Shown here piece after piece: positions 9,028-17,452 of a stretch of DNA of 64,000 nucleotides. The DNA comes from JBELHO01 sp042091375. GTDB taxonomy: Bacteria; Pseudomonadota; Gammaproteobacteria; Enterobacterales; Alteromonadaceae. Positions within the stretch are counted from its first letter, which is position 1; each line of letters opens with the position of its first letter. The notes beneath the pieces were generated by a model, which saw nothing but the letters and a program-made list of their open reading frames with translations, had not been told where the DNA came from and made no database searches. The stretch is from NCBI GenBank assembly GCA_042091375.1, contig JBELHO010000002.1, positions 62,001 through 126,000 on the forward strand, read 5' to 3'. A program made the translations under genes and the position numbers.

Positions 9028-9990
9028 ATGAAAGTTGTTGATCGCCATCATCAGTTAATAGCGCAAATTGAGCAGTTGCCATGCTTTCGTCATGACAACC
9101 TCAACATTGAACCAATATTAGCGGGGTTAAGTCAGCACTGTTTTAAAGTGTGCATGGATCTGCCTACACCAGAAAATAATAGCCAACAAGGCGTTTATTT
9201 TGTTAAATCCTTAGATCCGCGCTCAGCTAATAATGAAATGATCGCCAGCTCACAAGTGGCGAAACTGGGCTTTGCGCCATCAATAGTGTATCAGTCTCCA
9301 CATTGGTTAGTGACTGACTACATCGTTGGTCAAACGTTAGATACTTTACCCATGTCTACCGAACAAAAAATAGCTATTGCTATGAATTTACTGACTAAAC
9401 TGCAACGCATTGAAGCTAGTGCAGATTTAAACAGGTTATCGATGGCGAATTTACTAGAACAGCAACTTGCCACCTCATCTTTTGATGCGGAGCAAGTAAA
9501 TATTTTACAGTGTATCATTGAGCAGCTTGTTCAGCGCATCAGCCAGTTTGATCAAGACAATAGTAAGGTGTTATGTCATGGTGATCTTAACTTTTCAAAT
9601 ATCCTCATAGATCAGCAAAATAGCTCATGGTTAATTGATTTTGAAGCCAGTCTTGCAGGGAATATTGAATATGACATAGCCATGTTCATTGCAGTGAATA
9701 ACATTTCATTAGATCTGCTGCCTTATATTGTTGGTCAATACCAACAACACGCCGACATAGTGCAAAGCTCGGCAATCAATCAAGTATTAGTTTTATCCTA
9801 CCTGGCGGGTTGTTTTTTGCTCAATGGTTTGTGGTATTCTTCGCGAACAATGACCAGTAAAAATAACCACAAAACAGATGTAGTGGTTGCACATCATCAC
9901 AACCCCTATCATCAACTTGCACAGCAGCAATATCAGCGGTTTGATCAACTCAAGTTAAGTCAACATAAACTGACGAAACTATTGCCATAA
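9028..9990 (+). CDS. Small-molecule kinase of the APH/choline-kinase fold, probable thiamine kinase
   Basis: A 320-residue protein with the phosphotransferase signature H184-G-D-L-N-F-S-N191 (catalytic Asp186, metal ligand Asn191) and the downstream I-D-F-E motif (Asp204). The order matches aminoglycoside phosphotransferase/choline kinase/ThiK families. Position as last gene of a TPP-riboswitch operon, right after a PnuT-type transporter, points to thiamine as the substrate, giving thiamine phosphate and trapping it in the cell. It is longer than a typical ThiK and has a C-terminal Gln/His-rich extension, so another sugar or vitamin alcohol substrate cannot be excluded. Confidence 0.75.
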   Translation: MKVVDRHHQLIAQIEQLPCFRHDNLNIEPILAGLSQHCFKVCMDLPTPENNSQQGVYFVKSLDPRSANNEMIASSQVAKLGFAPSIVYQSPHWLVTDYIVGQTLDTLPMSTEQKIAIAMNLLTKLQRIEASADLNRLSMANLLEQQLATSSFDAEQVNILQCIIEQLVQRISQFDQDNSKVLCHGDLNFSNILIDQQNSSWLIDFEASLAGNIEYDIAMFIAVNNISLDLLPYIVGQYQQHADIVQSSAINQVLVLSYLAGCFLLNGLWYSSRTMTSKNNHKTDVVVAHHHNPYHQLAQQQYQRFDQLKLSQHKLTKLLP

Positions 9991-10084
9991 TTTTTTTTTA
10001 TTAAAGGCAGACAAAGACTTATTCCGCTTAACAAATATATTTGCTCGACTCGAATTCGCAATGGTGAATTTAATCACCAGCTCA

Positions 10085-10110
10085 AATCAATTGATTTCCG
10101 AAAATTGATT
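10085..10110. repeat. AT-rich inverted repeat after the thiamine operon
   Basis: AATCAATT (10085-10092) is the reverse complement of AATTGATT (10103-10110), followed by TAATTTTT. It could be a weak terminator for the operon, but the stem is almost all A-T pairs. Confidence 0.3.
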
Positions 10111-10233
10111 GTCTAATTTTTATACTTTCTTATTGGTCTTATGTTGCAATAATGTTATCTTGTTGTTTACTGCTATTGAGTTGGTTTTGATTAGTTTTGC
10201 ACAATAACAACAGTTACCCATGAAAAGTTAAGG

Positions 10234-10605
10234 ATGATAAGCATGACATTACCGACCAGACTCGCAGCCATGTCAATATACCTAGTGGTAGTTTGTTCAC
10301 TTAATTATCATCTGTGGCTGATTTTTAATTTTATCTCGCCATTTCAAACGGGTAATGCTCAGCAAGATATTGTCGATAGTATGCTTTTCGTTGTTGTATA
10401 TATGTTGCTTTTGTTTACTGTATTTATTAGAGCTGGGCAAATCTACACTGTTGTTAATCGTCATTTGGTGTGTATTTTGTTGGTGATATTTTTGGTTTTT
10501 TTCACGGTTATCTATCTACACTCTTGGCAAAGTCAACAAAGATTATTAATGACCGCTGCTGCCATTAATATTGCTGGATTGTTAGTGTTGATCTCCGACA
10601 AATAA
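10234..10605 (+). CDS. Small unrecognised membrane protein
   Basis: A 123-residue protein with about four hydrophobic segments (roughly 11-33, 48-70, 77-96, 104-120) and few charged residues, so a small polytopic inner-membrane protein. I do not recognise the family. A start at 10243 (second Met) has AAGG at a better distance than the ATG at 10234. It converges on the YdeP-like gene with a 43-bp gap. No functional claim is supported. Confidence 0.6.
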   Translation: MISMTLPTRLAAMSIYLVVVCSLNYHLWLIFNFISPFQTGNAQQDIVDSMLFVVVYMLLLFTVFIRAGQIYTVVNRHLVCILLVIFLVFFTVIYLHSWQSQQRLLMTAAAINIAGLLVLISDK

Positions 10606-10648
10606 AATATTTTAGGTAATCAATACGTTAATTGCACTTTTCTGTGTC

Positions 10649-12961
10649 TTAAATTATCGGTGGATTTTTTGCTTTGGTAATGATCACCGCGATTGCTTTA
10701 GATGTCGGGGTGAAAGATCGATCGCCAACGCTATCTAATGGCACCAGTGGGTTAGTTTCTGGGTAATAAGCGGCAAGATTTCCTCTGGGTATATCGTAGA
10801 AACACAAGATAAAATTGGTTACTTTACGCTGTTGGTTATCTGCCCATATAGAGGTAATATCGACATTTTCATTGTTTTGTAGGCCCTGTTTAGTGGCATC
10901 TTTTGCATTAATAAACAATACCTTTCTAGTATTGTGGACGCCGCGATATCTATCATTCATACCGTATATAGTGGTGTTGTATTGATCGTGAGAGCGCAGT
11001 GATTGCAGCGTATAGACAGGCTGATTTTTGTGGCTGTTTGCCAGCTGCTCTGCTGGAATGCCAAGAATGTCTTTTGGTAATTTATGTAAGGCAAATTGCG
11101 CTTTTTGTTGTTTGTTACCCCAGGTTAATTGCGCAGCACTATTACCTAAATAAAAACCACCGGGCTGCACTAAGCGTTGATTAAAATTTTCAAAGCCACT
11201 AATGGCTTGAGCAATTAAATCTCTGATCAAATTATAGTTTTGTTTTAATGCAGACCAGTTTACAGGTGAATTTTGCAAGGTAATTTCGGCGAGTTCGGCG
11301 ACAATCGCGGTTTCTGAACGCAGTGATGAAGCCAGGGGCGGCACACTGCCCTGTGAAGCATGAACCATGCTAAAGGTATCTTCTACTGTTATAAACTGCG
11401 GGCCTGTGGCTTGAATGTCTTGTTCAGTTCTGGCTAAACAGGGCAAAATAATCGCCTCTTGGCCAATGCACAAATGACTGCGATTGAGCTTGGTACTTAT
11501 CTGCACATTTAATTCGGTGTTAGTTAATGCCTGATGAGTTTGTTTTGTATCGGGAGCTGCTTGAGCAATATTTCCCCCTAAACAAATAAGTACTTTACTG
11601 GTTTTGTTTAATAGCGCGTTTAATGCATGATAAACGTTGTGACCTTGCTCTTTAGGTAAAGGCGTGTTGATAGCCGCTGATAATTTATCGATAAATGCGC
11701 TAGTGGGTTTCTCATTAATGCCCATAGTGCGATTACCTTGCACATTGGAGTGCCCTCTCACTGGGCACAAGCCGGCGCCTTGTTTGCCAATATTGCCCGA
11801 CAATAATTGTAAATTAGCAATTTCTTGGATAGTAGCTACAGAGTGTTTGTGCTGGGTTATGCCCATTGCCCAAGTGCAAATAACCTTGTCAGCGGCTAAA
11901 AATATTTGAGCTGCGGCGGTGATTTCTGCACGTGACAAACCCGATTGTTGTTCAATATCTTGCCAGCTAGTTGCGATCACTAATTGTTGATATTGACTAA
12001 AACCATCACTGTGCTGTTCAATAAAATCAAGGTCAATTAATGGTGCCTTGCCTTGAGCGAGGTTTTCGTTGTTACGAGTCAAAATTATTTTTACTAAGCC
12101 ACGGATAGCGGCCATATCTCCACCGAGTTTGGGGGTGAAATATGCATGGCTTATAGTCGTCGCTTTTGGTGTTAATAGTTCTATAGGATCTTGAGGGCTA
12201 GCAAAACGCTCTAAAGCCACTTCTTTTAAATTGTTAAAACTGACAATTTTACAGCCACCTCGAGCTGCTTTTCGCAAAGCGTTCATCATTCTTGGGTGAT
12301 TACTGCCCGGATTTTGGCCAAAAACAAAAATGGCGTCCGCGCGGTAAAAGTCATCCAATACCACAGTTCCCTTGCCAATACCAATTGACTCATTCAGTGC
12401 AACACCACTGGCTTCATGGCACATATTTGAGCAATCGGGGAAATTATTGGTGCCAAACAAACGGCCAAAGAGTTGATACAGAAATGAGGCTTCATTACTG
12501 GCTCGACCGGAAGTATAAAATGAAACTTGATCGGCACTAGCAAGCTTATTGAGCTTATCTGCAATTAATTGATAAGCTTGTTGCCAAGTAATGGCTTGGT
12601 AGTGATCGGTGTCTGAATTATATCTTAACGGTTCAGTTAATCGCCCTTGATACTCTAACCAATAATCACTTTGCTTCCTTAACTGGCTAACACTGTGCTG
12701 CGCAAAAAAATTGGCATCAACTATTTTACTGGTTGATTCCCAAGCAATGGCCTTAGCACCATTTTCACAAAACTGCAGCATGCCTTCTTGTTGATCTCCC
12801 CAAGCACAGCCCGGACAGTCAAAACCTTTATCTTGGTTAGCTTTTAATAAGTTTTTGATATTGGTTTGCGGTTGTTGACTTTGTACTAGGTGTTTTAGGG
12901 TCGATGTTAATGACGAAAAACCACCGGCTTTACTCGGCTTTTTGGAGAGGTGTTTCGACAT
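10649..12961 (-). CDS. ydeP: Molybdopterin oxidoreductase, FdhF/YdeP family
   Basis: A 770-residue protein closely resembling E. coli YdeP (about 760 aa) in length and motifs. Visible are an N-terminal G-F-D-C-P-G-C-A-W-G-D motif near residues 47-57, the C-S-N-M-C-H-E-A-S-G block in the molybdopterin domain, and a C-terminal molydopterin dinucleotide-binding domain with the R-G-V-H-N-T-R block. Members are cytoplasmic, formate-dehydrogenase-alpha-like proteins of uncertain substrate; YdeP itself is linked to acid resistance. No fdhD or partner subunit lies beside it. It is transcribed alone, away from the gap at 13061. Confidence 0.85.
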   Translation of the reverse strand: MSKHLSKKPSKAGGFSSLTSTLKHLVQSQQPQTNIKNLLKANQDKGFDCPGCAWGDQQEGMLQFCENGAKAIAWESTSKIVDANFFAQHSVSQLRKQSDYWLEYQGRLTEPLRYNSDTDHYQAITWQQAYQLIADKLNKLASADQVSFYTSGRASNEASFLYQLFGRLFGTNNFPDCSNMCHEASGVALNESIGIGKGTVVLDDFYRADAIFVFGQNPGSNHPRMMNALRKAARGGCKIVSFNNLKEVALERFASPQDPIELLTPKATTISHAYFTPKLGGDMAAIRGLVKIILTRNNENLAQGKAPLIDLDFIEQHSDGFSQYQQLVIATSWQDIEQQSGLSRAEITAAAQIFLAADKVICTWAMGITQHKHSVATIQEIANLQLLSGNIGKQGAGLCPVRGHSNVQGNRTMGINEKPTSAFIDKLSAAINTPLPKEQGHNVYHALNALLNKTSKVLICLGGNIAQAAPDTKQTHQALTNTELNVQISTKLNRSHLCIGQEAIILPCLARTEQDIQATGPQFITVEDTFSMVHASQGSVPPLASSLRSETAIVAELAEITLQNSPVNWSALKQNYNLIRDLIAQAISGFENFNQRLVQPGGFYLGNSAAQLTWGNKQQKAQFALHKLPKDILGIPAEQLANSHKNQPVYTLQSLRSHDQYNTTIYGMNDRYRGVHNTRKVLFINAKDATKQGLQNNENVDITSIWADNQQRKVTNFILCFYDIPRGNLAAYYPETNPLVPLDSVGDRSFTPTSKAIAVIITKAKNPPII

Positions 12962-13331
12962 GTTTTTGCCTTAGATAATTGTTGGGTGAAAATAACAAAA
13001 GCCTAACTTATTATGCCCTATACTACTGATAATTCAATATATACAATTTTTAACCACTGANNNNNNNNNNNNNNNNNNNNNNNNNNNNNNNNNNNNNNNN
13101 NNNNNNNNNNNNNNNNNNNNNNNNNNNNNNNNNNNNNNNNNNNNNNNNNNNNNNNNNNNNAGCTAAATTTATTTAAATAAGAGTAAATATCAGATTTTTT
13201 TACGTTTTATATAATTTTAGTGTGAAACAGTGAAAAAATTCAGTTACCACCTATAATCAAATTTAGCATCGGTGCAAAGGATACCATGTTTTCTGATTCA
13301 CAGGGTATCACGGAGTGATAGTGGTTTATTT
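12962..13331. other. Divergent intergenic region with assembly gap
   Basis: Contains the 100-N gap (13061-13160) and about 270 visible AT-rich bases. The only structure seen is the short inverted repeat and possible 10-codon leader at 13280-13318 before the GGDEF-EAL gene. It does not match a c-di-GMP riboswitch. Confidence 0.6.
13061..13160. other. Assembly gap (100 N)
   Basis: Exactly 100 N; real length unknown. It falls in the shared promoter region of the YdeP-like and GGDEF-EAL genes. Confidence 0.99.
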
Positions 13332-16148
13332 ATGATGGATATTTTACCAACCTCAAAGGCTTTTGATTACAGTCTTCAACGTTTTTTCGCTCAAACTGAT
13401 ACAATGGCAGTGCAGGGGTTTGATCAATACCGCCGCATAACTTATTGGAATCTTGCTAGTGAAAAACTGTATGGCATCTCTGCTCAACAAGCACTAGGTA
13501 AAAAAATTGACCTATTGCTGATATCCGAGCACCTGCAACTGTCTTATCAAAATAACTGTAATAAATGGTTTAGCGAAATATCGACAATACCAGCGATGGA
13601 GTGGTCTTTTCAACAGACTGCTGGTCAACCGATTGAGCTGTTGAGCAATCACTTATTATTTAAACACCCCTGTGGCGTTTGTGAAATTTATAAAATAGAT
13701 ATTGATTTAAGCAAACAGAAACAACTCGAATCCCTGATCCACCTCGATCAATCACTGATGAGCTCAATATGTAATGCTTTACCTGATTTATTTTTGTTAA
13801 TGGATGCCGAAGGTGTTATCTGTGCTCATTATTCTGGGGGCAAAAGTGAATTTAGTGGTACATCACTAACATTTCTTGGCAAAACATTGTCAATGATATT
13901 TCCTAAAAAAATTGCTTTTTTATTTGATGAAAGTCGAATTGCCGCTCTCAATTCGAGGCAAGTGGAAACGTTTGATTATCAAATATCTACAGATGGCATG
14001 GTTAAATATTTTGAAGCACGGCTCATTGCACTCGAAGATACTACTCAGCTGGTGGTCATTATTCGCGATATTTCAGAGCAGAAATTAACCGAGAACGCCT
14101 TGCTTAACAGAGATAAACTCTACCGACAAATATTTGAAAAAAATCAGGCGATTAAGTTGGTTATTAATCCCGTTGATGGCGCTATTATAGAGGCTAATGA
14201 GGCGGCATTGACATTTTATGGTTATTCATTTCAACAAATTACCGCAATGACAATTTCAGACATCAATACCTTATCTGAACAAGAGGTACATGCTGAAATG
14301 CAAAAGGCCAAACATGAACAGCGATTATTTTTTAATTTTCAGCACAAGTTAGCGTCGGGAAAAATCAAAGATGTCGAAGTTTACTCCGGACCGATAGAAA
14401 TTGGCAATACCACCTTAATTTATTCGATCATCCAAGATGTCAGTCAACGCCGTTATGCTGAGCGAGCATTAAAGAGCACCGAGCAGCAATTAAGAGATTT
14501 ATTAGACCATGCTAGCGCAGTGATCTACATGAAAGACATGCAAGGCCGTTATTTATGCGTCAACAAGCGTTGTGAAGCTATTTTTGATCTCGAAGAAGAA
14601 AACATCATCAATAAAACCGATTTTGAGTTATTTCCAGCTAACATAGCAACAGAGCTACAAAAAAATGACCAACGGGTTATTACTTCAGGTGAAGCCATTG
14701 AAATTGAAGAAACTGTTTGTTTGGCAGGCGTTGAACGCATTTATCATGCGGTAAAATACCCTTTGGTTAATGAAGATGGTCGTATATATGCAGTGTGTGG
14801 CATTTCTACAGACATTACCGAGCGCAAATTAACAGAGCAAAAAATATTTCATCAGGCCAACTTTGATACCCTAACTAATTTGCCTAATCGTTTACTCGCG
14901 CTAGATAGATTGTCGCAATTGGTTGCCGAGGCGAAAAGACAACAAGAGCATGTGGCGGTATTATTTTTAGATTTAGATGACTTTAAAAAAATTAATGACT
15001 CATTGGGGCATGATGTAGGTGATAAATTATTGGTTGAGGCGGCAAAGCGCTTAACCAGTGTAGTGCGCAGAGAAGACACCGTTGGTCGACTTGGCGGTGA
15101 CGAATTTATCGTTTTGCTAGGTGGCTTGTCACAGGGCTCAGATGCTAACCCTGTTATTGAAGGGTTATTACAACAATTTCGACAAGCCTTCATTATCGAA
15201 GACCGTCATTTAATGTTAACCGCGAGTATCGGTATTGCGGTGTTTCCCGATGATGGTGATTCATCTACTGATTTATTGCGCTGTGCCGATACCGCTATGT
15301 ACCAAGCAAAGTATATTGGCCGAAATACCTATTCATATTTTACCGCAGCAATGAATAAAGATATCTCTCGCCGACTGGAACTCGAAGAAAAAATGCGTGG
15401 TGCGTTAGAGCGCAATGAATTTGAAGTGTTTTATCAACCTCAATACGATTTGGCCACAAACAGAATTATTGGTGCTGAAGCCTTGTTGCGATGGTCTAAT
15501 CCTTTGTTGGGAGATATATCACCTGCAGAATTTATTCCAATAGCTGAACACACTGGCTTAATTGTTCCTATAGGGCAATTTGTATTTTTACAGGCTCTAA
15601 AAACCTTAGTGGCTTGGCAAAACACCCATCGCCATGGCTTGCGTATGGCTATCAACTTATCACCGCGGCAATTTAGAGATCCACAACTCGTATCATTTAT
15701 TGAACAAGGGTTAGCTGAGGCTAAAATTCCCCCTCAACAGATTGAGCTAGAAATAACTGAAGGGGTGTTAATGAGTGGCCATGCCTATATTAAGCGAGCA
15801 CTGAATGAATTGCATCAGCTAGGGATCGCACTGTCTATGGATGATTTTGGCACTGGGTATTCTTCCCTGAGTTATTTGCGTGAATATCCGTTCAAAATTT
15901 TAAAAATTGATCGCTGTTTTGTCCATGGTCTCACTCAAGGTGAAGCTGACAAAGAGTTAGTTATAGCAACTATTGCTATGGCTCATGCTTTGGGATTAAA
16001 GGTTGTTGCTGAAGGCATTGAAACTACTCTTCAATTATCGATATTAGAGGACTTAGGTTGTGATTATGGCCAAGGCTTCTTGATGGGTAAGCCAATGAAA
16101 AAGTTATCTTTATTATCAGTTTCTGATTTCATAGTAACAAGCCAATAA
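13332..16148 (+). CDS. Four-PAS GGDEF-EAL protein (c-di-GMP turnover)
   Basis: A 938-residue cytoplasmic sensor protein. Four PAS-type units can be seen at about 25-125, 145-255, 260-380 and 385-495, followed by a GGDEF domain (about 505-670) and an EAL domain (about 685-930). The diguanylate cyclase motif is intact (GGDEF at 588-592) with an RxxD inhibitory site five residues before it. The EAL domain also keeps E-A-L (716-718), D-D-F-G-T-G-Y-S-S and K-I-D-R. Both synthesis and breakdown of c-di-GMP are therefore possible. There are no membrane segments. The start is uncertain: an in-frame GTG at 13272 would add 20 residues, while ATGs at 13332/13335 begin the conserved part. Confidence 0.88.
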   Translation: MMDILPTSKAFDYSLQRFFAQTDTMAVQGFDQYRRITYWNLASEKLYGISAQQALGKKIDLLLISEHLQLSYQNNCNKWFSEISTIPAMEWSFQQTAGQPIELLSNHLLFKHPCGVCEIYKIDIDLSKQKQLESLIHLDQSLMSSICNALPDLFLLMDAEGVICAHYSGGKSEFSGTSLTFLGKTLSMIFPKKIAFLFDESRIAALNSRQVETFDYQISTDGMVKYFEARLIALEDTTQLVVIIRDISEQKLTENALLNRDKLYRQIFEKNQAIKLVINPVDGAIIEANEAALTFYGYSFQQITAMTISDINTLSEQEVHAEMQKAKHEQRLFFNFQHKLASGKIKDVEVYSGPIEIGNTTLIYSIIQDVSQRRYAERALKSTEQQLRDLLDHASAVIYMKDMQGRYLCVNKRCEAIFDLEEENIINKTDFELFPANIATELQKNDQRVITSGEAIEIEETVCLAGVERIYHAVKYPLVNEDGRIYAVCGISTDITERKLTEQKIFHQANFDTLTNLPNRLLALDRLSQLVAEAKRQQEHVAVLFLDLDDFKKINDSLGHDVGDKLLVEAAKRLTSVVRREDTVGRLGGDEFIVLLGGLSQGSDANPVIEGLLQQFRQAFIIEDRHLMLTASIGIAVFPDDGDSSTDLLRCADTAMYQAKYIGRNTYSYFTAAMNKDISRRLELEEKMRGALERNEFEVFYQPQYDLATNRIIGAEALLRWSNPLLGDISPAEFIPIAEHTGLIVPIGQFVFLQALKTLVAWQNTHRHGLRMAINLSPRQFRDPQLVSFIEQGLAEAKIPPQQIELEITEGVLMSGHAYIKRALNELHQLGIALSMDDFGTGYSSLSYLREYPFKILKIDRCFVHGLTQGEADKELVIATIAMAHALGLKVVAEGIETTLQLSILEDLGCDYGQGFLMGKPMKKLSLLSVSDFIVTSQ

Positions 16149-16265
16149 TTATCGACAAACAACAAATACGACAGCAATGTGAATATTTGCCTGAAAAATA
16201 ATGACCGTTGCAAATAGCATTTACGCCTTTATTCGTAGCTGTGTGTCAGCGGCTGTGTTAATCTT

Positions 16266-16317
16266 CAATAATGATTTTCAATAATGATTTTCAATAATGA
16301 TTTTCAATAATGATTTT
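16266..16317. repeat. 13-bp tandem repeat, four copies
   Basis: CAATAATGATTTT is repeated four times without error (16266-16278, 16279-16291, 16292-16304, 16305-16317), followed by a degenerate partial copy. It lies between the GGDEF-EAL gene and the lipoprotein gene, about 75 bp before the lipoprotein start, where copy number could affect expression. Confidence 0.9.
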
Positions 16318-16391
16318 CAGTAATCAATGTTGTGTTCTGACTATTTACTGATAACTAATCACTGATAACTGATATTTTAAAAGGGCAACTG

Positions 16392-16655
16392 ATGAACATA
16401 AAGTTAACACAAATACTCTTGGTGATGATCATTAGTTCAATGTTGTCAGCTTGTGTTGTATCCACTGTGGTGGGAGTGACTTCTGCGGTGGTGGGTGCTA
16501 CAACAACTGTTGTTGGTGGCGCTATAGATGTGGTTGATGCAGTCACTCCGGACCTTATTGATAATGACGATGATGATGATATTGATGATGAGGACGAAGA
16601 TGACAATAACAATAAAGAGCACAATAACAATAAAGAGCACCATAGCAACCGCTAG
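16392..16655 (+). CDS. Small Asp-rich lipoprotein
   Basis: An 87-residue protein with a lipoprotein signal peptide and lipobox (L-S-A-C, Cys21). A Val/Gly/Ala/Thr-rich segment follows (V-V-G repeated about every 7-8 residues, 22-50), then an extremely acidic Asp/Glu tail (about 57-71) and an Asn/Lys/His tail. The last part is a perfect 18-bp in-frame duplication (16605-16622 and 16623-16640) giving N-N-N-K-E-H twice. The middle resembles small proteobacterial lipoproteins with V-V-G-A patterns whose function is unknown. AAGGGCAACTG just upstream supplies a ribosome binding site. The acidic tail might bind cations; this is only a guess. Confidence 0.7.
   Translation: MNIKLTQILLVMIISSMLSACVVSTVVGVTSAVVGATTTVVGGAIDVVDAVTPDLIDNDDDDDIDDEDEDDNNNKEHNNNKEHHSNR
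16605..16640. repeat. 18-bp in-frame tandem duplication in the lipoprotein gene
   Basis: AATAACAATAAAGAGCAC occurs twice back to back and encodes six residues per copy, so gain or loss of copies keeps the reading frame. Confidence 0.9.
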
Positions 16656-16694
16656 TGCAAACAACAATTTACCAAGCCCATTCGCCAACTATGT

Positions 16695-16718
16695 TTAAAT
16701 GGTCTGTTAAATGGTCTG
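16695..16718. repeat. 12-bp tandem duplication
   Basis: TTAAATGGTCTG occurs twice in a row in the spacer after the lipoprotein gene. Confidence 0.85.
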
Positions 16719-16760
16719 TTAATTCATCAATAATAGCCTTATTCGAATCGCCAATTTTAC

Positions 16761-16808
16761 TTACTCGTTAACTTACTTACTCGTTAACTTACTCACTCCT
16801 TAACTTAC
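16761..16808. repeat. 16-bp tandem repeat, three copies, running into a stop codon
   Basis: TTACTCGTTAACTTAC is present twice perfectly (16761-16776, 16777-16792) and once with two changes (16793-16808). The third copy covers the stop codon and last codons of the minus-strand cNMP-binding gene, so repeat expansion has reached its 3' end. Confidence 0.85.
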
Positions 16809-17264
16809 TAACTCAATATGAAACTTATAATTGAGCCTATCTATGCGCTTCATTAACTCTTCCATCATATGATCCTTGATGGATTCTCTTGCATTGGCAG
16901 ATAATCGTCGAAATTGGTAGCGATTAAATTTCATCGCTAATATATCTTTTAATGCCGTCACTGAACCTGTGCGCGCATGATCTCTAATAAAGCCATTAAC
17001 GCCAATAATATCTCCGGCAGATAATTGATCTAATTCAGTGGTGTTATGAACTACTTTAGCCGATCCACTGAGTAATAAATAACAGCATTGCTCTTTTTCA
17101 CCTTGGGTAATAAAAGTATCGTTGTTAGGTATAAAGCAAAATAGCTCCTTATCCTCAGCTAAACGGCGCTTATCATCTGGATCGAGATCAGCAAATATAG
17201 GTAAGTGATTGATTATTTCAAAGGCTTTAAAACTGGATAAATTTTTTACGGTTTGTAATGACAA
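16800..17264 (-). CDS. Cyclic-nucleotide-binding domain protein without DNA-binding domain
   Basis: A 154-residue protein made of a single CRP-type beta-barrel domain (F-I-T-Q-G-E then L-L-L-S-G-S-A-K-V and L-S-A-G-D-I-I-G) followed by the helical stretch. It stops where a CRP/FNR helix-turn-helix would begin. It may act as a stand-alone sensor or in trans. The frame opens with GTG at 17270, but AAGGAAG directly abuts that codon; the TTG at 17264 has 6 nt spacing and is the likelier start. The phosphate-binding cassette is not well conserved, so the ligand is unknown. The 3' end lies in a tandem repeat. Confidence 0.75.
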   Translation of the reverse strand: MSLQTVKNLSSFKAFEIINHLPIFADLDPDDKRRLAEDKELFCFIPNNDTFITQGEKEQCCYLLLSGSAKVVHNTTELDQLSAGDIIGVNGFIRDHARTGSVTALKDILAMKFNRYQFRRLSANARESIKDHMMEELMKRIDRLNYKFHIELVS

Positions 17265-17452
17265 AAGCACCTTCCTTGGTTTAATTTTTAGCTTGCTATG
17301 TTAATCTATTAATTTATTAATCATATTCGATTAATCATATTAAATTGCTGCACAAGTATCAATATAAACAATATTACTCAACATAACACAGTTAGAATCA
17401 TTGTTTCACAAAGCAGATATTTATTGGTTACTTTTACAATTGAGGCTTATCA

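Noticed and set aside
13161..13285. c-di-GMP riboswitch before the GGDEF-EAL gene
   Set aside because: The GNRA tetraloop/receptor pattern and conserved A-rich core of GEMM elements are not present in the visible sequence.
16355..16688. Minus-strand frames opposite the lipoprotein gene with Ser-rich or Ile/Val-rich runs
   Set aside because: They are antisense translations of the GAT/GAC and repeat tracts; the plus-strand gene has a lipobox and ribosome binding site.
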